A DNA stretch of 46,017 nucleotides from Chitinophagaceae bacterium UBA4407. GTDB lineage: Bacteria; Bacteroidota; Bacteroidia; Chitinophagales; Chitinophagaceae. Shown here piece by piece: positions 1 through 8,146 of this stretch. Each line of letters begins with the position of its first letter. The first letter of the stretch is position 1. The position numbers and the translations under genes are program-made. Location: assembly GCA_002390845.1 (NCBI GenBank), contig DGQT01000062.1:1-46017 (forward strand). The letters are read 5' to 3'. The notes below the pieces were generated by a model, which was not told the DNA's origin, searched no databases, and saw only the letters and a program-made list of their open reading frames with translations.

Positions 1-81
1 GGTTTGAACCAATTGCCTATGGAGTTTGCAGTCGAGGCGCAGAAATTATTGGCCATATCACTGGAAGGTAGTGTAGGTTAG
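1..81 (+). CDS. sufB: SufB, Fe-S cluster assembly scaffold subunit (3' end only)
   Basis: The window opens inside a reading frame whose last 26 residues end in the motif MEFAVEAQKLLAISLEGSVG followed by TAG at 79-81. This is the conserved C-terminus of SufB, the scaffold subunit of the SufBCD complex on which Fe-S clusters are built. It is too short to be called by length alone; the assignment rests on this tail and on sufC-sufD-sufS following directly. The 5' part lies outside the window. Confidence 0.85.
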   Translation, partial: GLNQLPMEFAVEAQKLLAISLEGSVG

Positions 82-86
82 GTATT

Positions 87-252
87 GTATGAGCCAGAGT
101 GCAGCATATCTATTGAGCTTTAGTTGCGTCGCACACTTGTACGTTTTGACCTTCGGTCGACAGTCGACGGTCAACGGTCGACCAAAGATTCTTCAGTACA
201 AGTGAGTGACACAACAGCCGATGATATGAAATACAAAAGCTGGCAAACAAAA
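87..252. repeat. Dispersed palindromic element R1 (full copy)
   Basis: Starts 5 bases after the sufB stop. Left inner arm TTGCGTCGCACACTTGTACG at 124-143; right inner arm GTACAAGTGAGTGACACAAC at 196-215; outer ends gagccagag (about 91) and agctggcaaacaaaa (about 238-252). The centre (148-186) is a separate GTCGAC-rich fold-back. It separates sufB from sufC inside the operon. Confidence 0.85.
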
Positions 253-302
253 TATCAAAATAGTTAAATAGTAAAACAGCTATAAATATTAATAGGAACA
301 AC

Positions 303-1067
303 ATGTTAAGTATAAAAAATTTAAGGGCGTCTGTTGAAGGAAAAGAAATATTAAAAGGTTTAAACCTTGAGGTAAAAGCCGGCGAAGTACATGCGATTAT
401 GGGGCCCAACGGCTCTGGCAAAAGCACACTGGCCGCAGCACTTACAGGCAAAGACAATTATGAAGTAACAGATGGTGAAGTTTTATTTGATGGTAAAGAC
501 CTGCTGGAATTGTCGCCGGAAGACAGGGCTAGAGAAGGGATATTTCTCGCATTTCAATACCCCGTTGAAATACCCGGCGTATCGAACATAAATTTTTTAA
601 GAACAGCTTTGAATGAGATCAGAAACTATAAAAATCTTCCGCAATTAGAAGCAAAGGAATTTTTGAAGTTGGTGAAAGAAAGGCAAAAGTTGGTAGAATT
701 TGACGCCGCTCTTACAAACCGTTCTTTAAATGAGGGTTTTTCAGGTGGAGAAAAGAAGCGTAATGAAATTTTTCAACTGGCAATGCTGGAACCCAAACTT
801 TCTATTCTTGATGAAACAGATTCCGGCCTTGACATTGACGCATTGCGTATTGTATCGCAGGGCGTAAATAAACTACGTTCAGAAAAAAATGCATTTATCA
901 TTATTACGCACTACCAGCGATTACTGGAATATATTGTTCCTGACTTTGTGCATGTATTGTACAATGGGCAAATTGTAAAATCGGGTACAAAAGAGCTTGC
1001 ACTTGAATTGGAAGAGAAAGGTTACGACTGGTTAAAAGAGCCATTGAAAGAAAAAGAGTTGGCGTAA
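303..1067 (+). CDS. sufC: SufC, ATPase of the SufBCD Fe-S assembly complex
   Basis: Cytoplasmic ABC-type ATPase that drives conformational change of the SufBD scaffold during Fe-S cluster assembly. The 254-residue protein has Walker A GPNGSGKST (about 34-42), the SufC-type signature GFSGGEKKR (about 145-153), Walker B LSILDETDSGLD (about 166-177) and the H-loop histidine in ITHYQRLL (about 203). Length is normal for SufC. The ATG at 303 follows an A-rich leader, as usual for Bacteroidota. It lies between sufB and sufD and is separated from sufB by repeat R1, which could act on the relative expression of the two genes. Confidence 0.97.
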   Translation: MLSIKNLRASVEGKEILKGLNLEVKAGEVHAIMGPNGSGKSTLAAALTGKDNYEVTDGEVLFDGKDLLELSPEDRAREGIFLAFQYPVEIPGVSNINFLRTALNEIRNYKNLPQLEAKEFLKLVKERQKLVEFDAALTNRSLNEGFSGGEKKRNEIFQLAMLEPKLSILDETDSGLDIDALRIVSQGVNKLRSEKNAFIIITHYQRLLEYIVPDFVHVLYNGQIVKSGTKELALELEEKGYDWLKEPLKEKELA

Positions 1068-1114
1068 AATTAAAACCGATTACGGTTTGTATGCGGGTTT
1101 AAAAAATAATATTA

Positions 1115-2434
1115 ATGATCACAAAGATTACAAGTCCATTATACGATCAGCTTATTGCAGATTTTGAAGTGCGTTCAATTATATCTTCCTCTTCAGAAAC
1201 TGAAGAATTGCTCGAGTTGCGTGAAAATGCTTTTGAACAATTTAAAAAACTTGGTTTCCCCAATACCAAAGTAGAAGACTGGAAATACACCAATCTTGCA
1301 CCTTTTCTAAAACAGGAATTTATAACAGAACAGGAAGATGAGACATTTAATGTAAGTGATGAACTGATTGCACAGGCAAAAATAAAATCGTTTGATTGTT
1401 ATAATATCATTTTAGTAAACGGAAGATACCAACCGGGTCTTTCCGATATTATTAGTGATGAAGCGGTTACAGTTACTACTATTGCCTCAGCTATTGGTAA
1501 ACCCGCATTCAAAGCACATTTTGGTAAATATACCAATGTTGAGAAGAACCATTTTGCAGCGTTAAACACCGGTTTATTCAGTGATGGGTTGTTTGTTGAA
1601 ATAAAGAGCAAAGCTATTATTGACAGGCCTTTGCATATTATCCATATTGTTACAACCGATAGCAGCATTTTTATTCAGCCACGCTTTCTTTTTGTAACGG
1701 GTGCAACTGCTGAGGCAACCATAGTTGAGAGTTTTGTAAGTGCCAAAAACAGCTCAGATGTTTTTGTAAATAATGTTTCAGAAATAGCAGTAGGTGAGAA
1801 TGCGCATTTGCATCATTATTATATACAAACGGGCAATGCAAATACAAGGTATGTTCATCATACAGAAGTTCATCAAAAAGCTTCAAGTGTTTACAATAAT
1901 TACAAAGCATCGTTCCCCGGAACAGCGCTGCTGCGCAATAACCTGAACATTGCGTTGGATGATGAAAATATTGAAAGCCATTTATACGGCATTTATCTTG
2001 CCGGTGGTAACCAGGTAGTTGATAATCATACGATTGTAGATCACCGAAAGCCGCATTGCCAGAGCAATGAATTGTATAAAGGTGTAATGAAAGATGAAGC
2101 CATTGCCGTTTTCAATGGAAAAATATTTGTGCAAAAACAGGCGCAGAAGACCAATGCTTTTCAGCAGAATAATAATTTAATGCTAAGTCAAAAGGCTGTG
2201 GTGGATTCTAAACCTCAATTAGAAATTTATGCAGACGATGTTAAATGCAGTCACGGCTCTACCGTTGGGCAATTTAATAAAGAAGCATTGTTCTATTTGA
2301 AATCAAGGGGTATTGGCGATGAGAAAGCAAAGGCATTACTCATTCATGCTTTTGCGTATGATGTAACAGAAAAAATTCCACATGCAGCTGTAAAGTCACA
2401 TATCAATCATCTGCTTGAGGAAGGATTGAAATAG
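1115..2434 (+). CDS. sufD: SufD, Fe-S cluster assembly scaffold subunit
   Basis: Partner of SufB and SufC in the cytoplasmic Fe-S scaffold complex. The 439-residue protein has the N-terminal helical region with VEDWKYTNLAPF (about 52-63), the beta-helix core, and the SufBD C-terminal block DDVKCSHGSTVGQ (about 375-387) followed by LFYLKSRGIG, which are hallmarks of the family. Length is typical. It follows sufC after 47 bases and precedes sufS by 44 bases, so co-transcription is likely. Confidence 0.96.
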   Translation: MITKITSPLYDQLIADFEVRSIISSSSETEELLELRENAFEQFKKLGFPNTKVEDWKYTNLAPFLKQEFITEQEDETFNVSDELIAQAKIKSFDCYNIILVNGRYQPGLSDIISDEAVTVTTIASAIGKPAFKAHFGKYTNVEKNHFAALNTGLFSDGLFVEIKSKAIIDRPLHIIHIVTTDSSIFIQPRFLFVTGATAEATIVESFVSAKNSSDVFVNNVSEIAVGENAHLHHYYIQTGNANTRYVHHTEVHQKASSVYNNYKASFPGTALLRNNLNIALDDENIESHLYGIYLAGGNQVVDNHTIVDHRKPHCQSNELYKGVMKDEAIAVFNGKIFVQKQAQKTNAFQQNNNLMLSQKAVVDSKPQLEIYADDVKCSHGSTVGQFNKEALFYLKSRGIGDEKAKALLIHAFAYDVTEKIPHAAVKSHINHLLEEGLK

Positions 2435-2478
2435 AAATTGTAATTGGTTGCCATTGCAGACAACTAAAAAAGTGGGTT

Positions 2479-3726
2479 ATGAATACAGCAACTATAATAG
2501 CGCAGGAAATACCGGATATTGAAAAAATAAGAAGAGACTTCCCTATTCTCGATACAAAAGTTAACGGCAGGCCATTAATATATTTTGATAATGCTGCATC
2601 TACACAAAAACCCTGGCAGGTAATAAAAGCCATTGAACATTACTATACAAATCTCAACAGCAATGTACACCGTGGCGTGCATTATTTAAGTCAGAAAGCT
2701 ACTGATGCATTTGAAGCTTCCAGAAGAAAAGTAGCATCCTTTATCAATGCAGAACATGACTACGAAGTCATCTTTACCGGAGGAACAACTGAAAGCATCA
2801 ATCTTGTAGCACATAGTTTTGGAAAGCAATTTGTAAAAGCTTGTGATACGATCATTATTTCCTCATTGGAGCATCATTCAAATATTGTTCCCTGGCAAAT
2901 ACTTTGCGAAGAGAAAAATGCACAATTAAAAGTGATCCCTATCAATGAGAAAGGTGAATTGTTGATGGATGCTTTTAAGGCTATGCTTGATGAAACCGTA
3001 AAACTTGTTTCAGTCAATTATGTTTCTAATTCATTGGGTACAATAAATCCGGTAAGAGAAATTATTGAACTGGCACACAGCAAAAATATTCCGGTAATGC
3101 TTGATGCAGCGCAGGCTGTGCAGCACATGCCTGTTGATGTACAGGAACTTGATGTGGATTTTCTTGTATTCTCCGGACATAAACTATATGGCCCTACAGG
3201 TATTGGTGTTTTATACGGCAAAGAAAAATGGCTGAACCAAATGCCCCCGTACCAAGGTGGTGGCGAGATGATCAAAACGGTAACATTCGAAAAAACTACC
3301 TATAATGAACTGCCTTTTAAATTTGAAGCCGGTACTCCCCATATCGAAGGCGTAATCTGTATAGGCGCAGCTATTGATTATATCAACGAAATTGGGTTAG
3401 AAAAGATAGACCGCTACGAACATGAGTTGCTGGAATATGCAACTGAGAAATTATCAGAAATTGAAGGCATAAAATTTATCGGCACTGCTGATAACAAAGC
3501 AAGCGTTGTTTCATTTAATCTTGAAAATATTCATCCTTACGATGTTGGGGTAATACTCGATCAGTTTGGTATCGCGGTTCGCACAGGCCACCATTGTACA
3601 CAACCGCTAATGGATATTTTTGCAATACCCGGCACCGTGCGTGCATCCTTTGCATTTTACAATACTACCGTAGAAATTGATATTTTTGTTGCAGGCGTTA
3701 AGAAAGCCGCAAGTATGCTGGGCTAA
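2479..3726 (+). CDS. sufS: SufS, cysteine desulfurase (SufS/CsdA type)
   Basis: PLP enzyme that takes sulfur from L-cysteine, leaving alanine and a persulfide that is passed on to SufE. The 415-residue protein shows NAASTQKP near the start, the PLP lysine in FSGHKLYGPTG (K235) and the catalytic cysteine in RTGHHCTQP (C373), which is the group II (SufS) arrangement. An upstream residue, MNTATIIAQEIPDIEKIRRDF, is a plausible native start. Repeat R2 begins 14 bases after its stop. Confidence 0.97.
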   Translation: MNTATIIAQEIPDIEKIRRDFPILDTKVNGRPLIYFDNAASTQKPWQVIKAIEHYYTNLNSNVHRGVHYLSQKATDAFEASRRKVASFINAEHDYEVIFTGGTTESINLVAHSFGKQFVKACDTIIISSLEHHSNIVPWQILCEEKNAQLKVIPINEKGELLMDAFKAMLDETVKLVSVNYVSNSLGTINPVREIIELAHSKNIPVMLDAAQAVQHMPVDVQELDVDFLVFSGHKLYGPTGIGVLYGKEKWLNQMPPYQGGGEMIKTVTFEKTTYNELPFKFEAGTPHIEGVICIGAAIDYINEIGLEKIDRYEHELLEYATEKLSEIEGIKFIGTADNKASVVSFNLENIHPYDVGVILDQFGIAVRTGHHCTQPLMDIFAIPGTVRASFAFYNTTVEIDIFVAGVKKAASMLG

Positions 3727-3740
3727 TTTTTAACTGGTAA

Positions 3741-3952
3741 TTTTATGAGCCGGGCAATAGAATATAAATGAAGCTTCGTTGCGTCGCACACTTGTACAGA
3801 AGTACAGGTTTCAGCAATCGGCAGTCAGCATTCCGAAATACAACCTTTACTGATTGCTGAAACCTGATTGCTGATTGCTGCATAAAGTTCCGAATGTACA
3901 AGTGAGTGACACAACAAAAGCTCAATTACAATATGCAGCTGGTACAAAAAAT
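3741..3952. repeat. Dispersed palindromic element R2 (full copy)
   Basis: Outer left end TTTTATGAGCCGGGC at 3741-3755, left inner arm 3779-3797, right inner arm GTACAAGTGAGTGACACAAC at 3896-3915, outer right end gcagctggtacaaaaaat at 3935-3952. The centre holds CAGCAATCGG/TGATTGCTGA type tandem and inverted units (3808-3880). It lies between sufS and the sufE-like gene. Confidence 0.88.
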
Positions 3953-3968
3953 ACTTACTTAAAAATAT

Positions 3969-4397
3969 ATGACGATCAACGAAATACAGGATGAACTGAT
4001 AGAAGAGTTTGAACTCTTTGGCGACTGGATGGAGAAATATGAAAACGTCATCCAGATGGGCAAAGAACTTCCGGTAATTGACGTACAATATAAAAAGGAA
4101 GAGAACCTGATAAAAGGCTGCCAGGCAAAAGTGTGGCTGCATGCAGATTATAAAGATGGTAAAGTTTTATTTATGGCAGATAGCGATGCCATCATCACAA
4201 AAGGCCTGGTGAGTATGGTGATCCGTGTTTTATCGAACCATGCTCCTGAAGAAATTGTTGCTGCAGATCTGTATTTTGTAGATAGAGTTGGTTTACGCGA
4301 ACACCTTTCAATGACCCGCTCCAATGGCCTGCTTTCGATGATAAAACAAATGAAAATGTATGCAATGGCAATACAATCTAAAGTAAAAGCAAACTAA
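3969..4397 (+). CDS. sufE: SufE-like sulfur acceptor protein
   Basis: Accepts persulfide sulfur from SufS and delivers it to the SufBCD scaffold. The 142-residue protein has the SufE fold signature: N-terminal helix EFELFGDWMEKYENVIQMG, then IKGCQAKVWL with the sulfur-accepting cysteine (C51), then a region ending LSMTRSNGLLSMIKQMK, typical of SufE. Length is normal. It is followed after only 5 bases by the SufT-like gene, so the two are almost certainly co-transcribed. Repeat R2 separates it from sufS. Confidence 0.93.
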   Translation: MTINEIQDELIEEFELFGDWMEKYENVIQMGKELPVIDVQYKKEENLIKGCQAKVWLHADYKDGKVLFMADSDAIITKGLVSMVIRVLSNHAPEEIVAADLYFVDRVGLREHLSMTRSNGLLSMIKQMKMYAMAIQSKVKAN

Positions 4398-4402
4398 TTT
4401 TT

Positions 4403-4717
4403 ATGATTGATAAAATTAGCTTGGAAGTAAAGATTATAGAGGCGTTGCAGAAAATTTATGATCCTGAAATGCCGGCCAATATTTATGATCTCGGCCTTAT
4501 TTACAATATTGATATAAGCGATACAGGTTACGTAAATATAAAGATGACGCTTACTGCACCCGCCTGTCCGGTTGCCGGAGAAATTATCATGGAAGTTGAT
4601 ACCAAAGTCCGGGAAATTGATGGGGTAAGCGATGTAAATGTGATGCTTACTTTCGATCCACCCTGGAACAGGGAAATGATGACTGAAGAAGCTAAACTCG
4701 AACTTGGCTTTTTATAA
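4403..4717 (+). CDS. sufT: SufT-like MIP18/DUF59 family protein
   Basis: A 104-residue MIP18 (DUF59) family protein. Members placed in suf operons are called SufT and help in Fe-S cluster maturation or trafficking. Visible motifs are DPEMPANIYDLGLIY (about 20-34), TAPACPVAGE with the conserved cysteine C55, and VMLTFDPPWNREMM near the C-terminus. PaaD of the phenylacetate pathway shares this domain, but the suf context favours SufT. It is the last suf gene; a terminator-like hairpin follows at 4924-4950. Confidence 0.85.
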   Translation: MIDKISLEVKIIEALQKIYDPEMPANIYDLGLIYNIDISDTGYVNIKMTLTAPACPVAGEIIMEVDTKVREIDGVSDVNVMLTFDPPWNREMMTEEAKLELGFL

Positions 4718-5116
4718 AAGCCGAACATAAAGATTGAAAAATTCTGCACAACACTTTGCTTAATCCCGTTTTAAGCTTTTAATAATCATTTAACGGCCAT
4801 ACGTCTCATCCGGATATTCAAAAGTTGTCTTCTACTTTTAAGTGTACTATTTACACACATCTTTGTATTACCAATATCCCACCGAAAAATTCTCCAATAT
4901 CCAGAAAGACTTAAAAAAAATCGAAGCTCTCAAAAGGAGCTTTTTTCTTTTACTTGATTCACCTCACCACAACATACTAATGAAACGAAATCACTTTTTC
5001 AAATTACTTACTGTAATTTTCAATCAGGTTCATTTAAAGAACTATTCAACAACTTGTTGGTAAATTTTTTATCCGTAATAAATTTACTTACTATATTGTA
5101 GCTGAAATTCTTAACG
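4718..5116. other. Intergenic region between suf and nuo operons
   Basis: No convincing gene. An open frame at 4842-5063 has low-complexity, non-protein-like content. The region holds the terminator at 4924-4950. Just upstream of nuoA there is an 8-bp inverted repeat, GTAAATTT at 5060-5067 and AAATTTAC at 5080-5087, a possible operator. A box CATCTTTG at 4858-4865 resembles the Bacteroidota -7 element but has no well-spaced -33 partner. Confidence 0.5.
4924..4950 (+). terminator. Rho-independent-like terminator after suf operon
   Basis: Stem AAGCTC (4924-4929) with GAGCTT (4937-4942), a 7-base loop, then a T-rich run to 4950. An A-run precedes the stem at 4914-4920, so it may work in both directions. 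It sits about 200 bases after the sufT-like stop and separates suf from nuo. Confidence 0.6.
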
Positions 5117-5467
5117 ATGGGTGCGTCTTCATTAATTGTTCTCATTCTTGCCGCTATCGCCTTCTCTGCAGGGGGTATTGCTGTTGCTAAATTTTTAGTA
5201 AAAGGTACAAAAAATCTGCAAAAAGGCCAGGCTTATGAGTGTGGCGTACCCACACATGGCAGCCCCTGGAACCAGTTTAATGTTGGCTATTATCTGTTCG
5301 CACTAATCTTCCTGATTTTTGATGTTGAATTGATTTTCTTATATCCGTGGGCCGTAGTGGTAAAACAGATCGGGATGTCTGCACTCGGCGAGGTTATTGT
5401 ATTTCTTTTTATATTGTTCATGGGCTTTTTATATGCCCACAAAAAAGGAGCATTGAAATGGATGTAA
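5117..5467 (+). CDS. nuoA: NADH-quinone oxidoreductase subunit A (NuoA)
   Basis: Small membrane subunit of complex I at the junction of the membrane and peripheral arms. The 116-residue protein has three predicted membrane helices (about 5-27, 58-80, 87-108), the conserved loop YECGVPTHGSPWNQFNVGYYLFAL and FLIFDVELIFLYPWA. Length is typical. It is the first gene of the nuo cluster; nuoB starts 43 bases after its stop, after a short CCTC/GAGG fold-back (5479-5494). Confidence 0.95.
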   Translation: MGASSLIVLILAAIAFSAGGIAVAKFLVKGTKNLQKGQAYECGVPTHGSPWNQFNVGYYLFALIFLIFDVELIFLYPWAVVVKQIGMSALGEVIVFLFILFMGFLYAHKKGALKWM

Positions 5468-5510
5468 AGCCCTCCTAACCTCTCTAAATTGAGGAATAAA
5501 AAAATACTAA

Positions 5511-6119
5511 ATGGATCAACAAAATATAATTGATAACGATTTTAAAAAATCTCCGCCATCAGGTGGAGATTTAGATGGGGCATGGGAGGTGCCTTTTCCC
5601 GGCGAAGTGCACCCCACAGCAGGCGGCGGAATTGTAATAAGCAAATTGGATGAAGTAATCAACTGGGCACGTTCAAACTCTTTGTGGCCGCTGGTTTTCG
5701 GTACCAGTTGCTGCGCCATAGAAATGATGAGTACGGCCGCTGCAAAATACGATTGGAGCCGTTTTGGTTTTGAAGTAGCAAGAGCAACACCACGCCAGGC
5801 CGATGTAATTATTATTGCCGGAACTATTGTAAATAAAATGGCACCTGTTTTAAAACGTTTATACGATCAAATGGCCGACCCTAAATATGTAATTGCTATG
5901 GGTGCATGCGCCACAAGCGGAGGCCCTTTTTTTTATAACACGTATTCTGTTGTTAAAGGTGCAGATCATGTAATACCCGTAGATGTTTACATCGCCGGTT
6001 GCCCTCCGCGGCCTGAGGCTTTATTACATGCAATGATTACGTTACAGGAAAAAATAAAAATGGGTTATACAAGAGAGCAGATAAAAATGCAGCCCCCATC
6101 CCCTGAAGGGGTGTTTTAA
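5511..6119 (+). CDS. nuoB: NADH-quinone oxidoreductase subunit B (NuoB), with repeat-derived ends
   Basis: Peripheral-arm subunit that carries the N2 4Fe-4S cluster next to the quinone site. The cluster cysteines are visible in FGTSCCAIEMM (C67, C68), GACATSGGPF (C133) and GCPPRPEA (C164). The 202-residue protein is somewhat long at both ends. Residues 13-24 (KSPPSGGDLDGA) are encoded by a near-perfect 26-base palindrome at 5547-5572 and its flank, and the last residues QPPSPEGVF by another hairpin (6100-6111). Both look like intergenic fold-back repeats that became coding. An alternative start downstream is not obvious, since the next ATG lies inside the conserved core. Confidence 0.95.
   Translation: MDQQNIIDNDFKKSPPSGGDLDGAWEVPFPGEVHPTAGGGIVISKLDEVINWARSNSLWPLVFGTSCCAIEMMSTAAAKYDWSRFGFEVARATPRQADVIIIAGTIVNKMAPVLKRLYDQMADPKYVIAMGACATSGGPFFYNTYSVVKGADHVIPVDVYIAGCPPRPEALLHAMITLQEKIKMGYTREQIKMQPPSPEGVF
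5547..5572. repeat. Short palindrome inside the nuoB coding region
   Basis: AAATCTCCGCC (5547-5557), spacer ATCA, GGTGGAGATTT (5562-5572): an almost perfect inverted repeat read in frame as part of the NuoB N-terminal extension. Related fold-backs occur at 5479-5494, 6100-6111 and 6603-6619 around nuoB and nuoC. Confidence 0.75.
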
Positions 6120-6144
6120 AAAAAAATGAATAACAGACGGGTAA

Positions 6145-6600
6145 ATGACCAATGAAGATTTAAAAATAACGATTGCTGAAATTCTTCCTGCTGCTGCCTT
6201 TGAGGAAGGTGCAGAATGGCTGACCGTATCAGTTGAGCCAAATGTTTTCAAATTATTTTCACAACAACTTCGCTCCATTAACAGTTTAAATTTTGATTTT
6301 TTATTTTGTCTTAGCTGCGTTGATTGGAAAACACATTTTACGATGGTGTATCATTTTACCTCTATAACGCATCGTCATACAATCGTTGTAAAATCAAAAC
6401 TTGACCGCAACAATCCTGAAATAGAAACAGTAAGTGATATATGGCGCACCGCAGAATTTCATGAACGCGAAGCGTACGATTTATTCGGTGTTATTTTTAA
6501 AAATCATCCAGATCTGCGTAGATTATTTATGACCGATGACTGGGTTGGATGGCCGTTGAGAAAAGATTATGAAGATGCAATAAATATGATAAAATTATAA
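6145..6600 (+). CDS. nuoC: NADH-quinone oxidoreductase subunit C (NuoC)
   Basis: Peripheral-arm subunit of complex I that packs against NuoD near the quinone site. The 151-residue protein has the 30-kDa subunit signature in the segment ISDIWRTAEFHEREAYDLFG-like block (TVSDIWRTAEFHEREAYDL, about 95-113), followed by VIFKNHPDLRRLFMTDDW and PLRKDYE. NuoC is separate from NuoD here, not fused. It is followed by a CCCC/GGGG fold-back (6603-6619) and then nuoD after 39 bases. Confidence 0.93.
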   Translation: MTNEDLKITIAEILPAAAFEEGAEWLTVSVEPNVFKLFSQQLRSINSLNFDFLFCLSCVDWKTHFTMVYHFTSITHRHTIVVKSKLDRNNPEIETVSDIWRTAEFHEREAYDLFGVIFKNHPDLRRLFMTDDWVGWPLRKDYEDAINMIKL

Positions 6601-6639
6601 AGCCCCATCCGCTAAGGGGGGGGTGAAGAATTAATAAGA

Positions 6640-7788
6640 ATGTACAGACAAACTGAAATAATAAGCGATGGCTCGCAAGTCACTTCCTTAGGGGAGGCAG
6701 AAGGCGATCTGATCATTAACGTGGGACCACAACACCCTTCCACGCATGGTGTGCTGCATCTTATTATTACATTGAATGGTGAAACGATTAAGAACGTTGA
6801 GCCACATCTTGGGTACATTCACCGCTCTATTGAAAAAATGTGCGAAAGCCTTAGCTACAGGCAATTTATATACGTTACCAGTCGCATGGATTACCTCTCT
6901 TCGCACATTAATAATCATGGTTGTGCCATGTGCGTGGAGAAAGGAATGCAGATAGAAATTCCGCCACGTGCCAAAGTCATCCGTGTGTTGATGGATGAAC
7001 TTACGCGGCTTGCTTCGCACCAGTTATGGTGGGGTGCCATGGCGATGGATGTTGGTGCGCTAACACCCTTTTTTCATGCCTTCCGGGAACGCGAAGCGAT
7101 CAACGATATCATGGAAGAAACCTGTGGTGCAAGGTTAACCATGAATTATATGGTGCCCGGGGGTGTGATGTATGATCTTCATCCAAATTTTCAACATCGT
7201 GTTAAAGAATTCATCACGCTGTTCAAATCAAAAATTGATGAGTATGATGAAATGGTTACCAATAATATCATTTTTCAAAACCGCATGAAAGGCATTGGTG
7301 TGCTTTCAAAAGAAGATGCAATTTCTTACGGCTGTACCGGGCCAACTGCAAGAGGCAGCGGTGTAAGCTGCGACATACGCAAACTCTATCCCTACGAGGT
7401 TTACAGCGAATTGCAGTTTGATGAAATCATAGAAACTGGTGGTGATTGTTTTGCCCGTTACTTAGTGCGTTTCCGCGAAATGCGGCAATCGCTTTCTATC
7501 ATCGAGCAGTTGATTGATAATATTCCGGAAGGTGATTTCCAGGCAAAAACAAAAGCAGTACTTAAGTTGCCTAAAGGGGAATTTTATTCGAGAATAGAAA
7601 CTGCCCGCGGTGAGTTTGGTGTGTACATTATCAGCGAAGGTGGCACAACACCTTATCGTATTAAATTTCGTTCGCCCGGTTTCTCAAATTTATCAGCGCT
7701 CAATCACATGGCAAAGGGTTACAAGATCGGCGATCTTGTTGCCATTATGGGCACGTTGGATTTGGTGATACCGGATATTGACCGTTGA
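6640..7788 (+). CDS. nuoD: NADH-quinone oxidoreductase subunit D (NuoD)
   Basis: The 49-kDa-type subunit that forms the quinone-binding pocket together with NuoB. The 382-residue protein has NVGPQHPSTHGVLHL (about 27-41), HLGYIHRSIEKMCE, and the C-terminal IPDIDR end typical of NuoD. Length is close to the usual 400. In 14-subunit operons nuoE, nuoF and nuoG would come next; here repeat R3 and then nuoH follow. Confidence 0.96.
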   Translation: MYRQTEIISDGSQVTSLGEAEGDLIINVGPQHPSTHGVLHLIITLNGETIKNVEPHLGYIHRSIEKMCESLSYRQFIYVTSRMDYLSSHINNHGCAMCVEKGMQIEIPPRAKVIRVLMDELTRLASHQLWWGAMAMDVGALTPFFHAFREREAINDIMEETCGARLTMNYMVPGGVMYDLHPNFQHRVKEFITLFKSKIDEYDEMVTNNIIFQNRMKGIGVLSKEDAISYGCTGPTARGSGVSCDIRKLYPYEVYSELQFDEIIETGGDCFARYLVRFREMRQSLSIIEQLIDNIPEGDFQAKTKAVLKLPKGEFYSRIETARGEFGVYIISEGGTTPYRIKFRSPGFSNLSALNHMAKGYKIGDLVAIMGTLDLVIPDIDR

Positions 7789-7844
7789 AGACAGGGGAAA
7801 GGAATTTGTAATTGGGAATTGGGAATGCAGAAAGACAAATACAA

Positions 7845-8131
7845 TGATTGGCCGGGCATTAGTTCTTTGTGAATCTTTCGTTGCGTCGCACTCTTGTACG
7901 GTTGGATTGAATATGGAACTTTTTCACCACATAGGCACATAGAAACATAGATGCACATAGAAAGGATTATTGAGAAAAGTATAAGTAGTAACAAATTGTA
8001 AAAACTATGTGTTCTTATGCACCTATGTTTCTATGTTGTGGATGCTTCGCTCTGTTCATTAAAGTTCCGAACGTACAAGTGAGTGACACAACAGACGATG
8101 ATTAAAGAATCAAAAAGCTTGTAACAAAAAA
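7845..8131. repeat. Dispersed palindromic element R3 at the nuoEFG position
   Basis: Outer left end ttggccgggc about 7848, left inner arm 7881-7900, right inner arm GTACAAGTGAGTGACACAAC at 8074-8093, right end agcttgtaacaaaaaaaa to 8131. The centre carries an inverted pair of CATAGAAACATAG-type units (about 7926-7960 and 8008-8040). The element fills nearly the whole 358-base gap between nuoD and nuoH; apart from it I see nothing in the gap. Confidence 0.87.
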
Positions 8132-8146
8132 AAATATTAATGGCTA

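Noticed and set aside
110..457. Minus-strand frame over the sufC start
   Set aside because: It runs antisense to a clear sufC and over repeat R1; shadow frame.
4842..5063. Open frame of 73 residues between suf and nuo
   Set aside because: Composition is not protein-like, it spans the terminator at 4924-4950, and it is in front of nuoA without its own context.
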